Source of the DNA: Burkholderiales bacterium
GTDB lineage: Bacteria; Pseudomonadota; Gammaproteobacteria; Burkholderiales; Burkholderiaceae
Direction of reading: 5' to 3'
DNA length: 6,009 bases
Assembly (NCBI GenBank): GCA_947447845.1
Contig: CANFNO010000196.1
Span: 1 to 6,009, forward strand
In this document: in pieces, positions 1 through 5,204 of the stretch
Position numbering within the stretch: the first letter of the stretch is position 1
How the letters are laid out: every line of letters starts with the position of its first letter
The notes under the pieces: model-generated
What the model saw: the letters and a program-made list of their open reading frames with translations, nothing else
Told to the model about the DNA's origin: nothing
Database searches by the model: none
Made by a program: the position numbers and the translations under genes

Positions 1-225
1 GACAAGGCACTGGCCCAGATGAAGAAGACCAAGATCAACGACGTCTTTGCCAAGGGCGGCATGATTCGTGACGACGGCCGCATGGTCCACGACATGTACC
101 TGATGCAAGTGAAGACCCCCGACAAGTCGGTTGAGCCATGGGACTACTACAACGTCGTGGAAACGATCAAGGCGGACGTGGCTTTCACGACCAAGGCCGA
201 GACCAAGTGCGCTGCCTGGAAGTAA
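1..225 (+). CDS. Branched-chain amino acid-type ABC transporter substrate-binding protein, C-terminal part (5' truncated by window)
   Basis: This is the last 74 codons of a periplasmic receptor for a liv-type ABC importer; the reading frame is open from base 1 and ends at TAA 223-225. The visible part contains GGMIRDDGRMVHDMYLMQVK followed by EPWDYYNVVETI and a final KAETKCAAWK. This is the typical C-terminal pattern of Peripla_BP_6 (LivK-like) receptors of Comamonadaceae: a strand-rich lobe ending in the 'EPWDYY' signature and a late Cys. Such receptors bind the substrate in the periplasm and deliver it to the LivH/LivM channel. The two permease genes follow on the same strand after a 337-bp gap filled with hairpin repeats. 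The signal peptide and ligand pocket lie outside the window, so the substrate cannot be judged; leucine/isoleucine/valine, other amino acids, urea/amides or aromatic acids all remain possible. The family call is strong, the substrate open. Confidence 0.88.
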   Translation, partial: DKALAQMKKTKINDVFAKGGMIRDDGRMVHDMYLMQVKTPDKSVEPWDYYNVVETIKADVAFTTKAETKCAAWK

Positions 226-261
226 TTGATTACGCAATGGCGGAGTTTGGACTTGGTTTTT

Positions 262-332
262 AGCTCCCCAATCCCCCCCGCCCCTTGTCCCCCGCCGGGA
301 CAAGGGGAGCCTAAAGCGGACAGCCGATTTGG
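262..332 (+). repeat. Dispersed palindromic repeat, left unit (REP/BIME-like)
   Basis: This unit runs from AGCTCCCC through a C-rich block and a hairpin to GCGGACAGCCGATTTGG. It is the inverted counterpart of 457-522: aligned to the reverse complement of that copy, the terminal 25 bases (308-332) match at 23 positions, and the C-rich block differs mainly by a 2-nt difference in C-run length. Each unit contains its own palindrome. The arrangement (short imperfect palindromes, paired head-to-head, in a noncoding gap) is the organisation of bacterial interspersed mosaic elements. A MITE with long terminal inverted repeats is the alternative. No transposase gene and no clear target-site duplication are seen. 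Confidence 0.75.
281..307 (+). other. GC-rich stem-loop inside left repeat unit
   Basis: CCCCTTGTCCC (281-291) pairs perfectly with GGGACAAGGGG (297-307), an 11-bp stem with a 5-nt loop (CCGCC). No T-run follows on either strand, so it is not a canonical intrinsic terminator. In the transcript it would be very stable and could block 3' exonucleases or make polymerase pause downstream of the receptor gene. Confidence 0.85.
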
Positions 333-376
333 ATGTTGTGCGCCGAACACGTTACGACTGGCGCTCAATTGGAGAT

Positions 377-393
377 GGTTTGATTTTCAAACC
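377..393 (+). other. Small AT-rich hairpin in the repeat core
   Basis: GGTTTGA (377-383) pairs with TCAAACC (387-393) around a TTT loop, and two further weak pairs (T376-G394, A375-T395) can extend it. It lies near the centre of the 124-bp core between the two inverted repeat units. This gives the whole 262-522 element three hairpins plus the possible long outer pairing. No T-rich tail follows, so it is not a good terminator. Function unknown. Confidence 0.6.
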
Positions 394-456
394 GTTCAAA
401 GCAAACCGGGAAACCAGAACTTGTACTCCAGTAAGGCCCTAGCCGAAGCGAACAAG

Positions 457-522
457 CCAAATCGGCTGTCCGCGTTCGGCTCCCCTTGCCCAAGCGGGGG
501 CAAGGGGCGGGGGATGGGGGAG
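457..522 (-). repeat. Dispersed palindromic repeat, right unit (inverted copy)
   Basis: This is the inverted copy of 262-332. It begins with CCAAATCGGCTGTCCGC on the plus strand and ends in the G-rich block GGGGGATGGGGGAG. Its internal hairpin is a 10-bp stem instead of 11. The two units together could pair over nearly 70 bp around the 124-bp core, in single-stranded DNA or in RNA. The alternative fold is two separate local hairpins. The unit ends 40 bp before the livH start codon, so either fold lies in the permease leader. Confidence 0.75.
482..507 (+). other. GC-rich stem-loop inside right repeat unit
   Basis: CCCCTTGCCC (482-491) pairs perfectly with GGGCAAGGGG (498-507), a 10-bp stem with a 6-nt loop (AAGCGG). 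Relative to the left unit, one base pair of the stem is missing on both sides at once, so pairing is kept. No T-run follows. Confidence 0.85.
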
Positions 523-553
523 TTCCATATGCAACCACTGCTAGTTTGATACT

Positions 554-557
554 GGAG
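554..557 (+). promoter_or_regulatory. Ribosome-binding site setting the livH start at 563
   Basis: GGAG lies 5 nt before ATG 563. A TTG at 560 is also in frame, directly before this ATG, but it would leave only 2 nt between Shine-Dalgarno and start codon. ATG 563 is therefore the better start. Confidence 0.7.
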
Positions 558-562
558 ATTTG

Positions 563-1450
563 ATGAGCGAGATATTCGGCATACCGATTCAGGCTTTCCT
601 CGGGCAGTTGTTGCTCGGGTTGGTCAACGGTTCGTTTTACGCCATGCTCAGCCTGGGCCTGGCGGTGATTTTTGGTTTGCTGGGTATCGTCAACTTCGCC
701 CACGGCGCGCTGTACATGATTGGCGCTTATGTGGCCTGGCTCAGCCTGGAGAAATTCGGGCTGAATTATTGGGTCGCGCTGGTGGTGTCGCCGCTGGTGG
801 TGGGGCTTTTGGGGGTGGTGATTGAGCGCTTGTTCTTGAAGCGCCTTTACAAGCTTGACCCGCTCTATGGTCTGCTTTTGACTTTTGGCCTGGCTCTGAT
901 TGCCGAAGGCGTGTTCCGAGACCAGTTTGGTGTATCGGGCCAACAGTATCCGGTGCCTGAATTGCTCCAAGGCGCCACCAATCTGGGCTTCATGGTGTTG
1001 CCCAATTACCGGGCCTGGGTGGTTGTGTCTTGCTTGTCTATCTGCCTGGGGACCTGGTTCCTGATTGAGAAGACCAGCCTGGGTGCCACCTTGCGTGCCA
1101 GTACCGAGAACCCTCAACTGGTGCAGGCCTTTGGCATCAACGTGCCTTTGATGGTGACCATGACATACGCCGGTGGCGCTGCGCTGGCAGCCATTGCCGG
1201 CGTGCTTGCAGCGCCGGTGATTCAGATCACGCCGCTGATGGGCTCGAACCTGATCATCGTGGTGTTTGCGGTCGTGGTGATTGGCGGCATGGGTTCAATT
1301 CTGGGCTCCATCCTGACCGGCGTGATGCTGGGTCTGGTGGAAGGCCTGACCAAAGTTTTTTACCCCGAAGCTTCGAGCATCGTGGTGTTTGTGATCATGG
1401 TGATCGTGTTGATGGTCCGTCCCGCTGGCCTCTTTGGCAAGGAAAAATAA
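563..1450 (+). CDS. livH: Branched-chain amino acid ABC transporter permease, LivH type
   Basis: This encodes a 295-residue inner-membrane permease, the usual LivH length, that forms one half of the channel with LivM. It is almost entirely hydrophobic, with segments at roughly residues 12-34, 36-60, 70-88, 101-117, 150-168, 199-222, 226-262 and 271-287. The family hallmark GIVNFAHGALYMIGAYVAWL is at residues 41-60. The cytoplasmic coupling loop TSLGATLRASTENPQLVQAF at 171-190, continuing into GINV, is the EAA-like segment that contacts the ATPase. The C-terminus VLMVRPAGLFGKEK is also typical. The start is ATG 563, supported by GGAG 5 nt upstream. It is followed after 1 nt by the livM-like gene, so the two are surely co-transcribed and probably translationally coupled. 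The two ATPase genes (livG/livF) are not downstream and are presumably upstream of the receptor. The family is certain; the substrate is inferred only as branched-chain amino acid-like. Confidence 0.93.
   Translation: MSEIFGIPIQAFLGQLLLGLVNGSFYAMLSLGLAVIFGLLGIVNFAHGALYMIGAYVAWLSLEKFGLNYWVALVVSPLVVGLLGVVIERLFLKRLYKLDPLYGLLLTFGLALIAEGVFRDQFGVSGQQYPVPELLQGATNLGFMVLPNYRAWVVVSCLSICLGTWFLIEKTSLGATLRASTENPQLVQAFGINVPLMVTMTYAGGAALAAIAGVLAAPVIQITPLMGSNLIIVVFAVVVIGGMGSILGSILTGVMLGLVEGLTKVFYPEASSIVVFVIMVIVLMVRPAGLFGKEK
1439..1443 (+). promoter_or_regulatory. Ribosome-binding site setting the livM start at GTG 1452
   Basis: AAGGA inside the last codons of livH lies 8 nt before GTG 1452. A longer in-frame start (TTG 1434, overlapping livH by 17 nt) has no comparable site in front of it. 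The GTG is therefore preferred. Confidence 0.65.
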
Positions 1451-1451
1451 C

Positions 1452-2450
1452 GTGAGTGCGTCTGCTTCTTCCTCCGCCGTTACATCCGCAGGTGTTTCAA
1501 CCTCTGCTGTTACCGCTTCGAGCCATGGCCGCAAGCTTTGGCTGGTTGGGCTGGCACTGCTGGTGATTGCCCCTTTTCTCGGCGTGTATCCGGTCCTCTT
1601 GATGACGGCGCTGTGCTTTGCCATTTTTGCCTGCGCCTTCAATTTGCTGCTGGGTTACACCGGTCTGCTGTCTTTTGGTCACGCCGCCTTTATGGGTTCG
1701 GCTGCCTATGTCACCGGCTGGCTGGTGCGCAGCGGCGGTTGGTCGCCTGAGGCCGGTGTGCTGGCCGGGACCCTGTTTGCAGCTGTGCTGGGACTGCTGG
1801 TAGGGATGGTTGCTATACGCCGCCAGGGCATTTACTTCGCCATGGTGACGCTGGCCATGGCGCAGATGATTTACTTTCTCTGCCTGCAGGTGCCCTACAC
1901 CGGTGGAGAGGATGGCCTGCAAGGCGTGCCACGCGGCAAATTGCTGGGCATCTTGCCGCTGGACAATGATCTGGTGATGTACTTTGTGGTGCTGGCGATT
2001 TTTGTAGCCGTGTTTTTGGCGGTGGTGCGCATCGTGTATTCCCCCTATGGCCAGGTGCTCAAGGCCATTCGCGAGAACGAGCCACGTGCCATTTCCCTGG
2101 GTTACGACGTAGACCGTTACAAGCTGCTGGCCTTTGTTCTATCCACCACCATTGCCGGGCTTGCCGGTTCGGTCAAGACCGTGGTGCTGGGCTTTGCTAC
2201 GCTGTCAGACGTGCACTGGTCGCTTTCTGGCGAGGTGGTTCTGATGACGCTGCTGGGCGGCATGGGGACCTTTGCCGGACCTGTCGTGGGTGCTTTCACC
2301 ATCATCGGCTTGCAGAACCTGCTGGCTGATCGGGTAGGCTCATGGGTTCAGGTGATCATCGGTGCCATATTCGTGTTCTGTGTGATTGCCTTTCGCAAGG
2401 GTATCGTGGGTGAATTGCTGGCCTGGCAACAACGTCGTCAGGCCAAATAA
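1452..2450 (+). CDS. livM: Branched-chain amino acid ABC transporter permease, LivM type
   Basis: This encodes a 332-residue second permease of the importer. Family features are LLLGYTGLLSFGHAAFMGSA at residues 65-84, RRQGIYFAMVTLAMAQM at 123-139, the coupling loop around SPYGQVLKAIRENEPRAISL at 197-216 and its continuation GYDVDRYKLLAF (217-228). LLGGMGTFAGPVVGA (267-281) is also typical. About eight to ten membrane segments are visible from residue 29 to 314. The first 24 residues are an unusual Ser/Ala/Thr/Val-rich tail (SASASSSAVTSAGVSTSAV...) before the HGRKLW that precedes the first helix. It is probably cytoplasmic and not a cleaved signal. The start is GTG 1452, one base after the livH stop, with AAGGA 8 nt upstream; TTG 1434 would add MARKNN. 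ispF follows after 24 bp, where a liv cluster often continues with livG/livF. Substrate inferred from family only. Confidence 0.92.
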   Translation: MSASASSSAVTSAGVSTSAVTASSHGRKLWLVGLALLVIAPFLGVYPVLLMTALCFAIFACAFNLLLGYTGLLSFGHAAFMGSAAYVTGWLVRSGGWSPEAGVLAGTLFAAVLGLLVGMVAIRRQGIYFAMVTLAMAQMIYFLCLQVPYTGGEDGLQGVPRGKLLGILPLDNDLVMYFVVLAIFVAVFLAVVRIVYSPYGQVLKAIRENEPRAISLGYDVDRYKLLAFVLSTTIAGLAGSVKTVVLGFATLSDVHWSLSGEVVLMTLLGGMGTFAGPVVGAFTIIGLQNLLADRVGSWVQVIIGAIFVFCVIAFRKGIVGELLAWQQRRQAK

Positions 2451-2474
2451 GCCCCGTTTGATGGGACGTAAGGT

Positions 2475-2966
2475 ATGCAGTTTCGCATCGGAGAAGGCTG
2501 GGATATCCACGCACTGGTAGAGGGGCGCAAACTCGTGTTGGGTGGCGTTGAGATTGCGTTCCACAAGGGTTTGCTCGGTCACTCAGATGCCGATGCTTTG
2601 CTTCACGCCATCACTGATGCTTTGTTGGGTGCAGCAGCACTGGGCGACATTGGCACTTTGTTTCCCGATACAGATGTGAAGTTCAAAGGTGCCGATTCAG
2701 CCGTTTTGTTGGCCGAGGCCGCAGCGCAAGTACGCGCCCGTGGTTTTGAGATCAGCAACGTGGATTGCACGGTGGTTGCGCAGGCACCCAAATTGGCACC
2801 TTACAAGCAATCGATGCGCGCGCGCATCGCCCAGATTCTTGGCATCGCAGTGGATCAGGTCAATGTGAAGGCCAAGACTGCCGAAAAAATGGGGCCAGTC
2901 GGGGAGGGTCTTGCCATGGAAGCGCGGGCTGTGGCCCTGCTGTTTAAGGCTCAGGCGAACGCTTGA
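2475..2966 (+). CDS. ispF: 2-C-methyl-D-erythritol 2,4-cyclodiphosphate synthase
   Basis: IspF converts CDP-methylerythritol 2-phosphate to methylerythritol cyclodiphosphate with release of CMP, the fifth step of the MEP isoprenoid pathway, as a cytoplasmic trimer with zinc. The 163-residue product has the usual length. The metal site is visible as D10 and H12 in GEGWDIHAL and H44 in [18 protein letters not shown] (35-40), [11 protein letters not shown] (57-67) and [16 protein letters not shown] (132-147, with T135 and E137 of the CMP/phosphate region) are all intact, so the enzyme should be active. The start is ATG 2475 with GGGA 8 nt upstream. It lies 24 bp after livM on the same strand with no terminator visible, so it is probably read from the liv transcript or from a promoter inside livM. 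ispD, its frequent neighbour or fusion partner in proteobacteria, is not directly upstream. Its 3' end overlaps the convergent histidine kinase gene by 23 bp. Confidence 0.97.
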   Translation: MQFRIGEGWDIHALVEGRKLVLGGVEIAFHKGLLGHSDADALLHAITDALLGAAALGDIGTLFPDTDVKFKGADSAVLLAEAAAQVRARGFEISNVDCTVVAQAPKLAPYKQSMRARIAQILGIAVDQVNVKAKTAEKMGPVGEGLAMEARAVALLFKAQANA

Positions 2967-4353
2967 GTTTGATGTTGGCCGATAGCCCACCGGTTGTGGA
3001 ATTGTTAAGTGCGAAAGCGCCACCCATGCGCTGTATGGTCTTCTCGACAATCGCCAGCCCTAGTCCGGCTCCGTTCGCCGCAGTTCGCGCAGCTTCTCCC
3101 CTGTAAAACGGTTTGGTGAGGTTGCCGATCTGGTCTGCAGGAACGCCCACACCATGGTCGCGGACCTTGATGAACACCCATTTGTCCCGCGCCACTGCGG
3201 ATACCTCAATCATGGCAATGCCGCTGTCTGCAGACTTGCCATATTTGCGCGCATTCTCCAACAGGTTTGACATGATGCGGCTCAATTCCACATGGTCGGC
3301 CATGACCAGTAGACCTTCTTCTATCTTCAGCTTGACACGCGCGTCCGACTTGTCTTCAAACGGGTAGGCGCAGCTTTCGACAATCTCCTTGAGTGGCACC
3401 GCCGACAACTGCACCTTGTCGGGCCGTGCGTAGTCCAAAAATTTATCGATGATGGCGTCCAATTGGGCGATGTCGGCTGCCATATGCGCCCGTGCATCCA
3501 AGTCAGCTACGCTGAGTTCGGCCTCCAGGCGCAAACGGGCCAAGGGGGTACGCAAGTCATGCGAAATGCCAGCCAGCATCAAGGCCCGGTCCTGGTCCAG
3601 TTTGGCCAGTCGCTGGGCCATCCGATTAAAACCAATATTGACTTCGCGGATCTCGCTGGTGTGAACGCTTTCATCCAGACGACTCGCTTTGAAGTCACCC
3701 TCACGCACGCGGCTGGCGGCGAAAGACAGTGCCCTGAGAGGGCGATTGACCAGGCGTGCAATCAGGGCTGCACCGGTGAGGGATAGCCCGGCGGCGACAA
3801 TCAGCCAGATGACCCAGGTCTTGCCGCCGGCCGGATTAAAGCGTTCCATGTCGGTGAGAAACCAGTAGGGGTCACCGTCCATTTCAAAGCTGATCCAAAG
3901 CCCGTTGCTTCCGTTGACCTGCTTGGCTACAACTGTCTGGTCACCCAGGCGGTGACGCAATTCACGCGCCATGTCCTGAGCAGTAATCTCGTCATCTGCC
4001 GCAACAAAAATGTCAGAATTTTCACGGGGAACGATGCGCAGACCTTCCTCCTGGGACATGGTCTTTAGCAGCGACAACCGGGCGATGGCATCGGCGTTAA
4101 TGAGCGCAGCGCGGCTCAGATTCACTTGTGATGCGATCTGGCGCGCTGTCTGCACCGCATGGGGTTCAAACTCAAAAGCGCGCAGGGTTTGCAGCCAAGC
4201 AAGAATGCTGCCGAGCAAGAGCAGAGCCAGCATGAAGAACGTACGCCAGAACAGACTGAGTTCGCCCCAGGCAAAGCGCCTTTCCGTAGGCGCCTCCTCT
4301 TCCAAAGAAACGTCCTGCGGGTCCTCAAACTCAGTCAGCAGGGTCTCACTCAC
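2944..4353 (-). CDS. envZ: EnvZ-type osmosensor-like histidine kinase
   Basis: This encodes a 469-residue inner-membrane sensor kinase, partner of the OmpR-type regulator encoded just upstream. Domains in order: a cytoplasmic acidic N-tail (1-30), membrane helix about 36-57, a periplasmic domain of about 120 residues (58-178), membrane helix about 179-200, and a HAMP linker about 201-253. The phosphoacceptor is H265 in [20 protein letters not shown]. The ATPase domain has N box [10 protein letters not shown] (catalytic Asn367), G1 box DHGVGVP (399-405), F box KPFYRGE (414-420) and G2 box [10 protein letters not shown] (427-436), all intact. The SHDLRTPL box and the PF.RG..ART....G.GLGLAIV stretch match E. 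coli EnvZ closely. It starts at GTG 4353, overlapping the regulator's TGA by 4 nt (GTGA); the Shine-Dalgarno is weak (AGAAG), which points to translational coupling. The stimulus is unknown; the periplasmic domain is long enough to sense, but EnvZ orthologues need not sense osmolarity outside enterics. Confidence 0.93.
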   Translation of the reverse strand: MSETLLTEFEDPQDVSLEEEAPTERRFAWGELSLFWRTFFMLALLLLGSILAWLQTLRAFEFEPHAVQTARQIASQVNLSRAALINADAIARLSLLKTMSQEEGLRIVPRENSDIFVAADDEITAQDMARELRHRLGDQTVVAKQVNGSNGLWISFEMDGDPYWFLTDMERFNPAGGKTWVIWLIVAAGLSLTGAALIARLVNRPLRALSFAASRVREGDFKASRLDESVHTSEIREVNIGFNRMAQRLAKLDQDRALMLAGISHDLRTPLARLRLEAELSVADLDARAHMAADIAQLDAIIDKFLDYARPDKVQLSAVPLKEIVESCAYPFEDKSDARVKLKIEEGLLVMADHVELSRIMSNLLENARKYGKSADSGIAMIEVSAVARDKWVFIKVRDHGVGVPADQIGNLTKPFYRGEAARTAANGAGLGLAIVEKTIQRMGGAFALNNSTTGGLSANIKLKRSPEP

Positions 4354-5081
4354 ACGACATCTTCTGGGATAAATACATAGCCTACGCCCCAGACCGTTTG
4401 AATCATTCGGGGGTTGGCAGGATCAGTCTCGATCAGTTTGCGAAGGCGCGAAACCTGGACGTCCAGGCTGCGATCAAAGGGTTCGAACTCACGTCCACGC
4501 GAAAGCTGCGCAAGCTTTTCTCGCGACAAGGGCGTGCGGGGATGGCGCACAAGTGCCTTGAGCATGGCAAATTCACCCGTGGTCAAAGTCATCTCTTCGC
4601 CACTTTTGTGCAGGGTACGGGCACCCAGGTCAAAGCTGAAGACGCCAAAACGCACCACTTCGTTGTCGGTAGAGGGGGCTCCGGGTACTTCCGGTGCGGG
4701 CCGTCTGCGTAGCACCGCATGAATTCGTGCAAGCAATTCGCGCGGGTTGAATGGCTTTCCGAGGTAATCGTCGGCACCGACTTCCAAACCGACGATGCGA
4801 TCCACGTCCTCACCCTTGGCGGTTAGCATGATTACGGGGGTAAGGTCGTTTGCGGCACGCAAGCGCCGGCAAATGGAAAGACCGTCTTCGCCGGGCATCA
4901 TCAGGTCCAGCACAATCAGATCGGCAGTTTCGCGCATCATTACGCGGTTAAGCGACTTGCCGTCTTCGGCCAAGAGCACATCGAAACCTTCTTGCGTCAG
5001 GTAGCGTTTGAGCAAATCGCGGATGCGGGCGTCGTCGTCCACCACTAAAATTTTGTCAGGTCGGTCAGGCGTTTGCGTCAT
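4350..5081 (-). CDS. ompR: OmpR-type two-component response regulator
   Basis: This encodes a 243-residue cytoplasmic transcription factor. The receiver domain (about 10-125) has the acidic pocket D15/D16 (VVDDDAR), phosphoacceptor D59 in VLDLMMPGEDG, T87 in MLTAKG and K109 in GKPFNPREL. The C-terminal winged helix (about 140-238) has LTTGEFAMLKALVRHPRTPL, SRGREFEPFDRSLDVQVSRL and the wing IQTVWGVGYVF, very close to E. coli OmpR. The start chosen is ATG 5081, 5 nt after GAGG; a longer frame from TTG 5144 adds 21 residues of non-domain sequence and has no good ribosome site. It is first in an operon with the envZ-like gene (4-nt overlap) and divergent from the small exported-protein gene. An OmpR half-site-like GTTACATATT overlaps its leader, suggesting autoregulation. 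Family certain; orthology to OmpR likely. Confidence 0.95.
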   Translation of the reverse strand: MTQTPDRPDKILVVDDDARIRDLLKRYLTQEGFDVLLAEDGKSLNRVMMRETADLIVLDLMMPGEDGLSICRRLRAANDLTPVIMLTAKGEDVDRIVGLEVGADDYLGKPFNPRELLARIHAVLRRRPAPEVPGAPSTDNEVVRFGVFSFDLGARTLHKSGEEMTLTTGEFAMLKALVRHPRTPLSREKLAQLSRGREFEPFDRSLDVQVSRLRKLIETDPANPRMIQTVWGVGYVFIPEDVV

Positions 5082-5086
5082 GGTGG

Positions 5087-5090
5087 CCTC
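5087..5090 (-). promoter_or_regulatory. Ribosome-binding site setting the ompR start at 5081
   Basis: On the minus strand GAGG (5090 to 5087) lies 5 nt before ATG 5081. It directly abuts the OmpR-like element GTTACATATTT (5101-5091). Regulator bound there would cover DNA at the start of the gene, while the RNA copy keeps an open AT-rich stretch before the start codon. Confidence 0.75.
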
Positions 5091-5101
5091 AAATATGTAA
5101 C
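5090..5101 (-). promoter_or_regulatory. Putative OmpR half-site in ompR leader
   Basis: The minus strand reads GTTACATATTTG (5101 to 5090). GTTACATATT equals, from memory, the second 10-mer of the high-affinity F1 site of the E. coli ompF promoter. The 10 bases before it (AATTCGCTCT) fit the expected first 10-mer only weakly. It sits 10-20 bases upstream of the ompR start codon, a plausible place for autorepression. Binding is inferred. Confidence 0.45.
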
Positions 5102-5137
5102 AGAGCGAATTTTGCGCGGCCTCAGAGCCCAGGCGCC

Positions 5138-5166
5138 CTGTCAAGCAGTCACTTTGACACTATGTT
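5138..5166 (+). promoter_or_regulatory. Weak sigma-70-like promoter candidate for the small exported-protein gene
   Basis: CTGTCA (5138-5143) and TATGTT (5161-5166) each match four of six consensus bases with a 17-bp spacer. Transcription would start near 5173, about 30 nt before ATG 5205. TTGACA at 5154-5159 is a perfect -35 word, but no -10 box lies at the right distance. The candidate -10 overlaps the OmpR-like element, as expected for an activator- or repressor-controlled promoter, but the call is weak. Confidence 0.3.
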
Positions 5167-5177
5167 ACAAATATTTG
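5154..5177 (+). promoter_or_regulatory. Putative OmpR binding element with perfect palindrome
   Basis: GTTACAAATATTTG (5164-5177) is the GTTACA..TATTTG element seen on the other strand at 5101-5090, with two extra A bases. It contains a perfect 10-bp palindrome, CAAATATTTG (5168-5177). The preceding 10-mer TTGACACTAT (5154-5163) keeps the T, T, A, C and T expected in the first half of an OmpR 20-mer, so a tandem site can be read at 5154-5173. It lies in the short divergent intergenic region upstream of the exported-protein genes. Binding is inferred from similarity only. Confidence 0.45.
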
Positions 5178-5204
5178 GTCGCATCCAAGCAAGGTTTGCA
5201 GACA

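Larger units (their letters stand above)
226..562. other. Intergenic spacer between receptor and permease genes, filled with repeats
   Basis: This 337-bp stretch carries no convincing gene. It consists of a short leader (226-261), an inverted pair of about 70-bp repeat units (262-332 and 457-522) and a core of 124 bp (333-456) with a small AT-rich hairpin. It ends with the livH ribosome-binding site. Open frames cross it on both strands, but they run through the C/G-rich hairpins and show proline-, glycine- and cysteine-rich low-complexity translations, so they are not taken as genes. No clear sigma-70 promoter or T-tailed terminator was found. The receptor and permease genes may therefore share a transcript, with the hairpins acting within it. 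Confidence 0.7.

Noticed and set aside
281..307. Rho-independent terminator for the receptor gene
   Set aside because: The stem is strong, but no T-run follows on the plus strand (AGCCTAAAGC) or the minus strand. It is kept as a repeat hairpin only.
262..522. Insertion sequence or CRISPR
   Set aside because: There is no transposase frame, no regular direct repeats with spacers and no visible target-site duplication. Only an inverted, internally palindromic pair is present.
226..549. 107-codon open frame on the plus strand across the spacer
   Set aside because: It begins directly after the receptor stop codon and reads through both hairpin repeats as Pro/Gly-rich low complexity; it has no ribosome site and no family resemblance.
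365..1117. 250-codon open frame on the minus strand, antisense to livH and running through the right repeat unit
   Set aside because: It lies opposite a clear permease gene, its translation is rich in Q, H and R as expected for antisense of hydrophobic codons, and it ends inside the repeat element. No domain or ribosome site supports it.
1497..1922. 141-codon open frame on the minus strand inside livM
   Set aside because: A shadow of the livM codons, with Q/H-rich composition and no start signal or domain.
5082..5144. N-terminally extended ompR starting at TTG 5144
   Set aside because: The extra 21 residues are not part of a receiver domain, no good ribosome site precedes TTG, and ATG 5081 has GAGG at ideal spacing.
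5073..5204. Longer upstream start of the small exported-protein gene
   Set aside because: It would overlap ompR and its regulatory region and place about 56 residues before the signal peptide hydrophobic core, which would spoil export.
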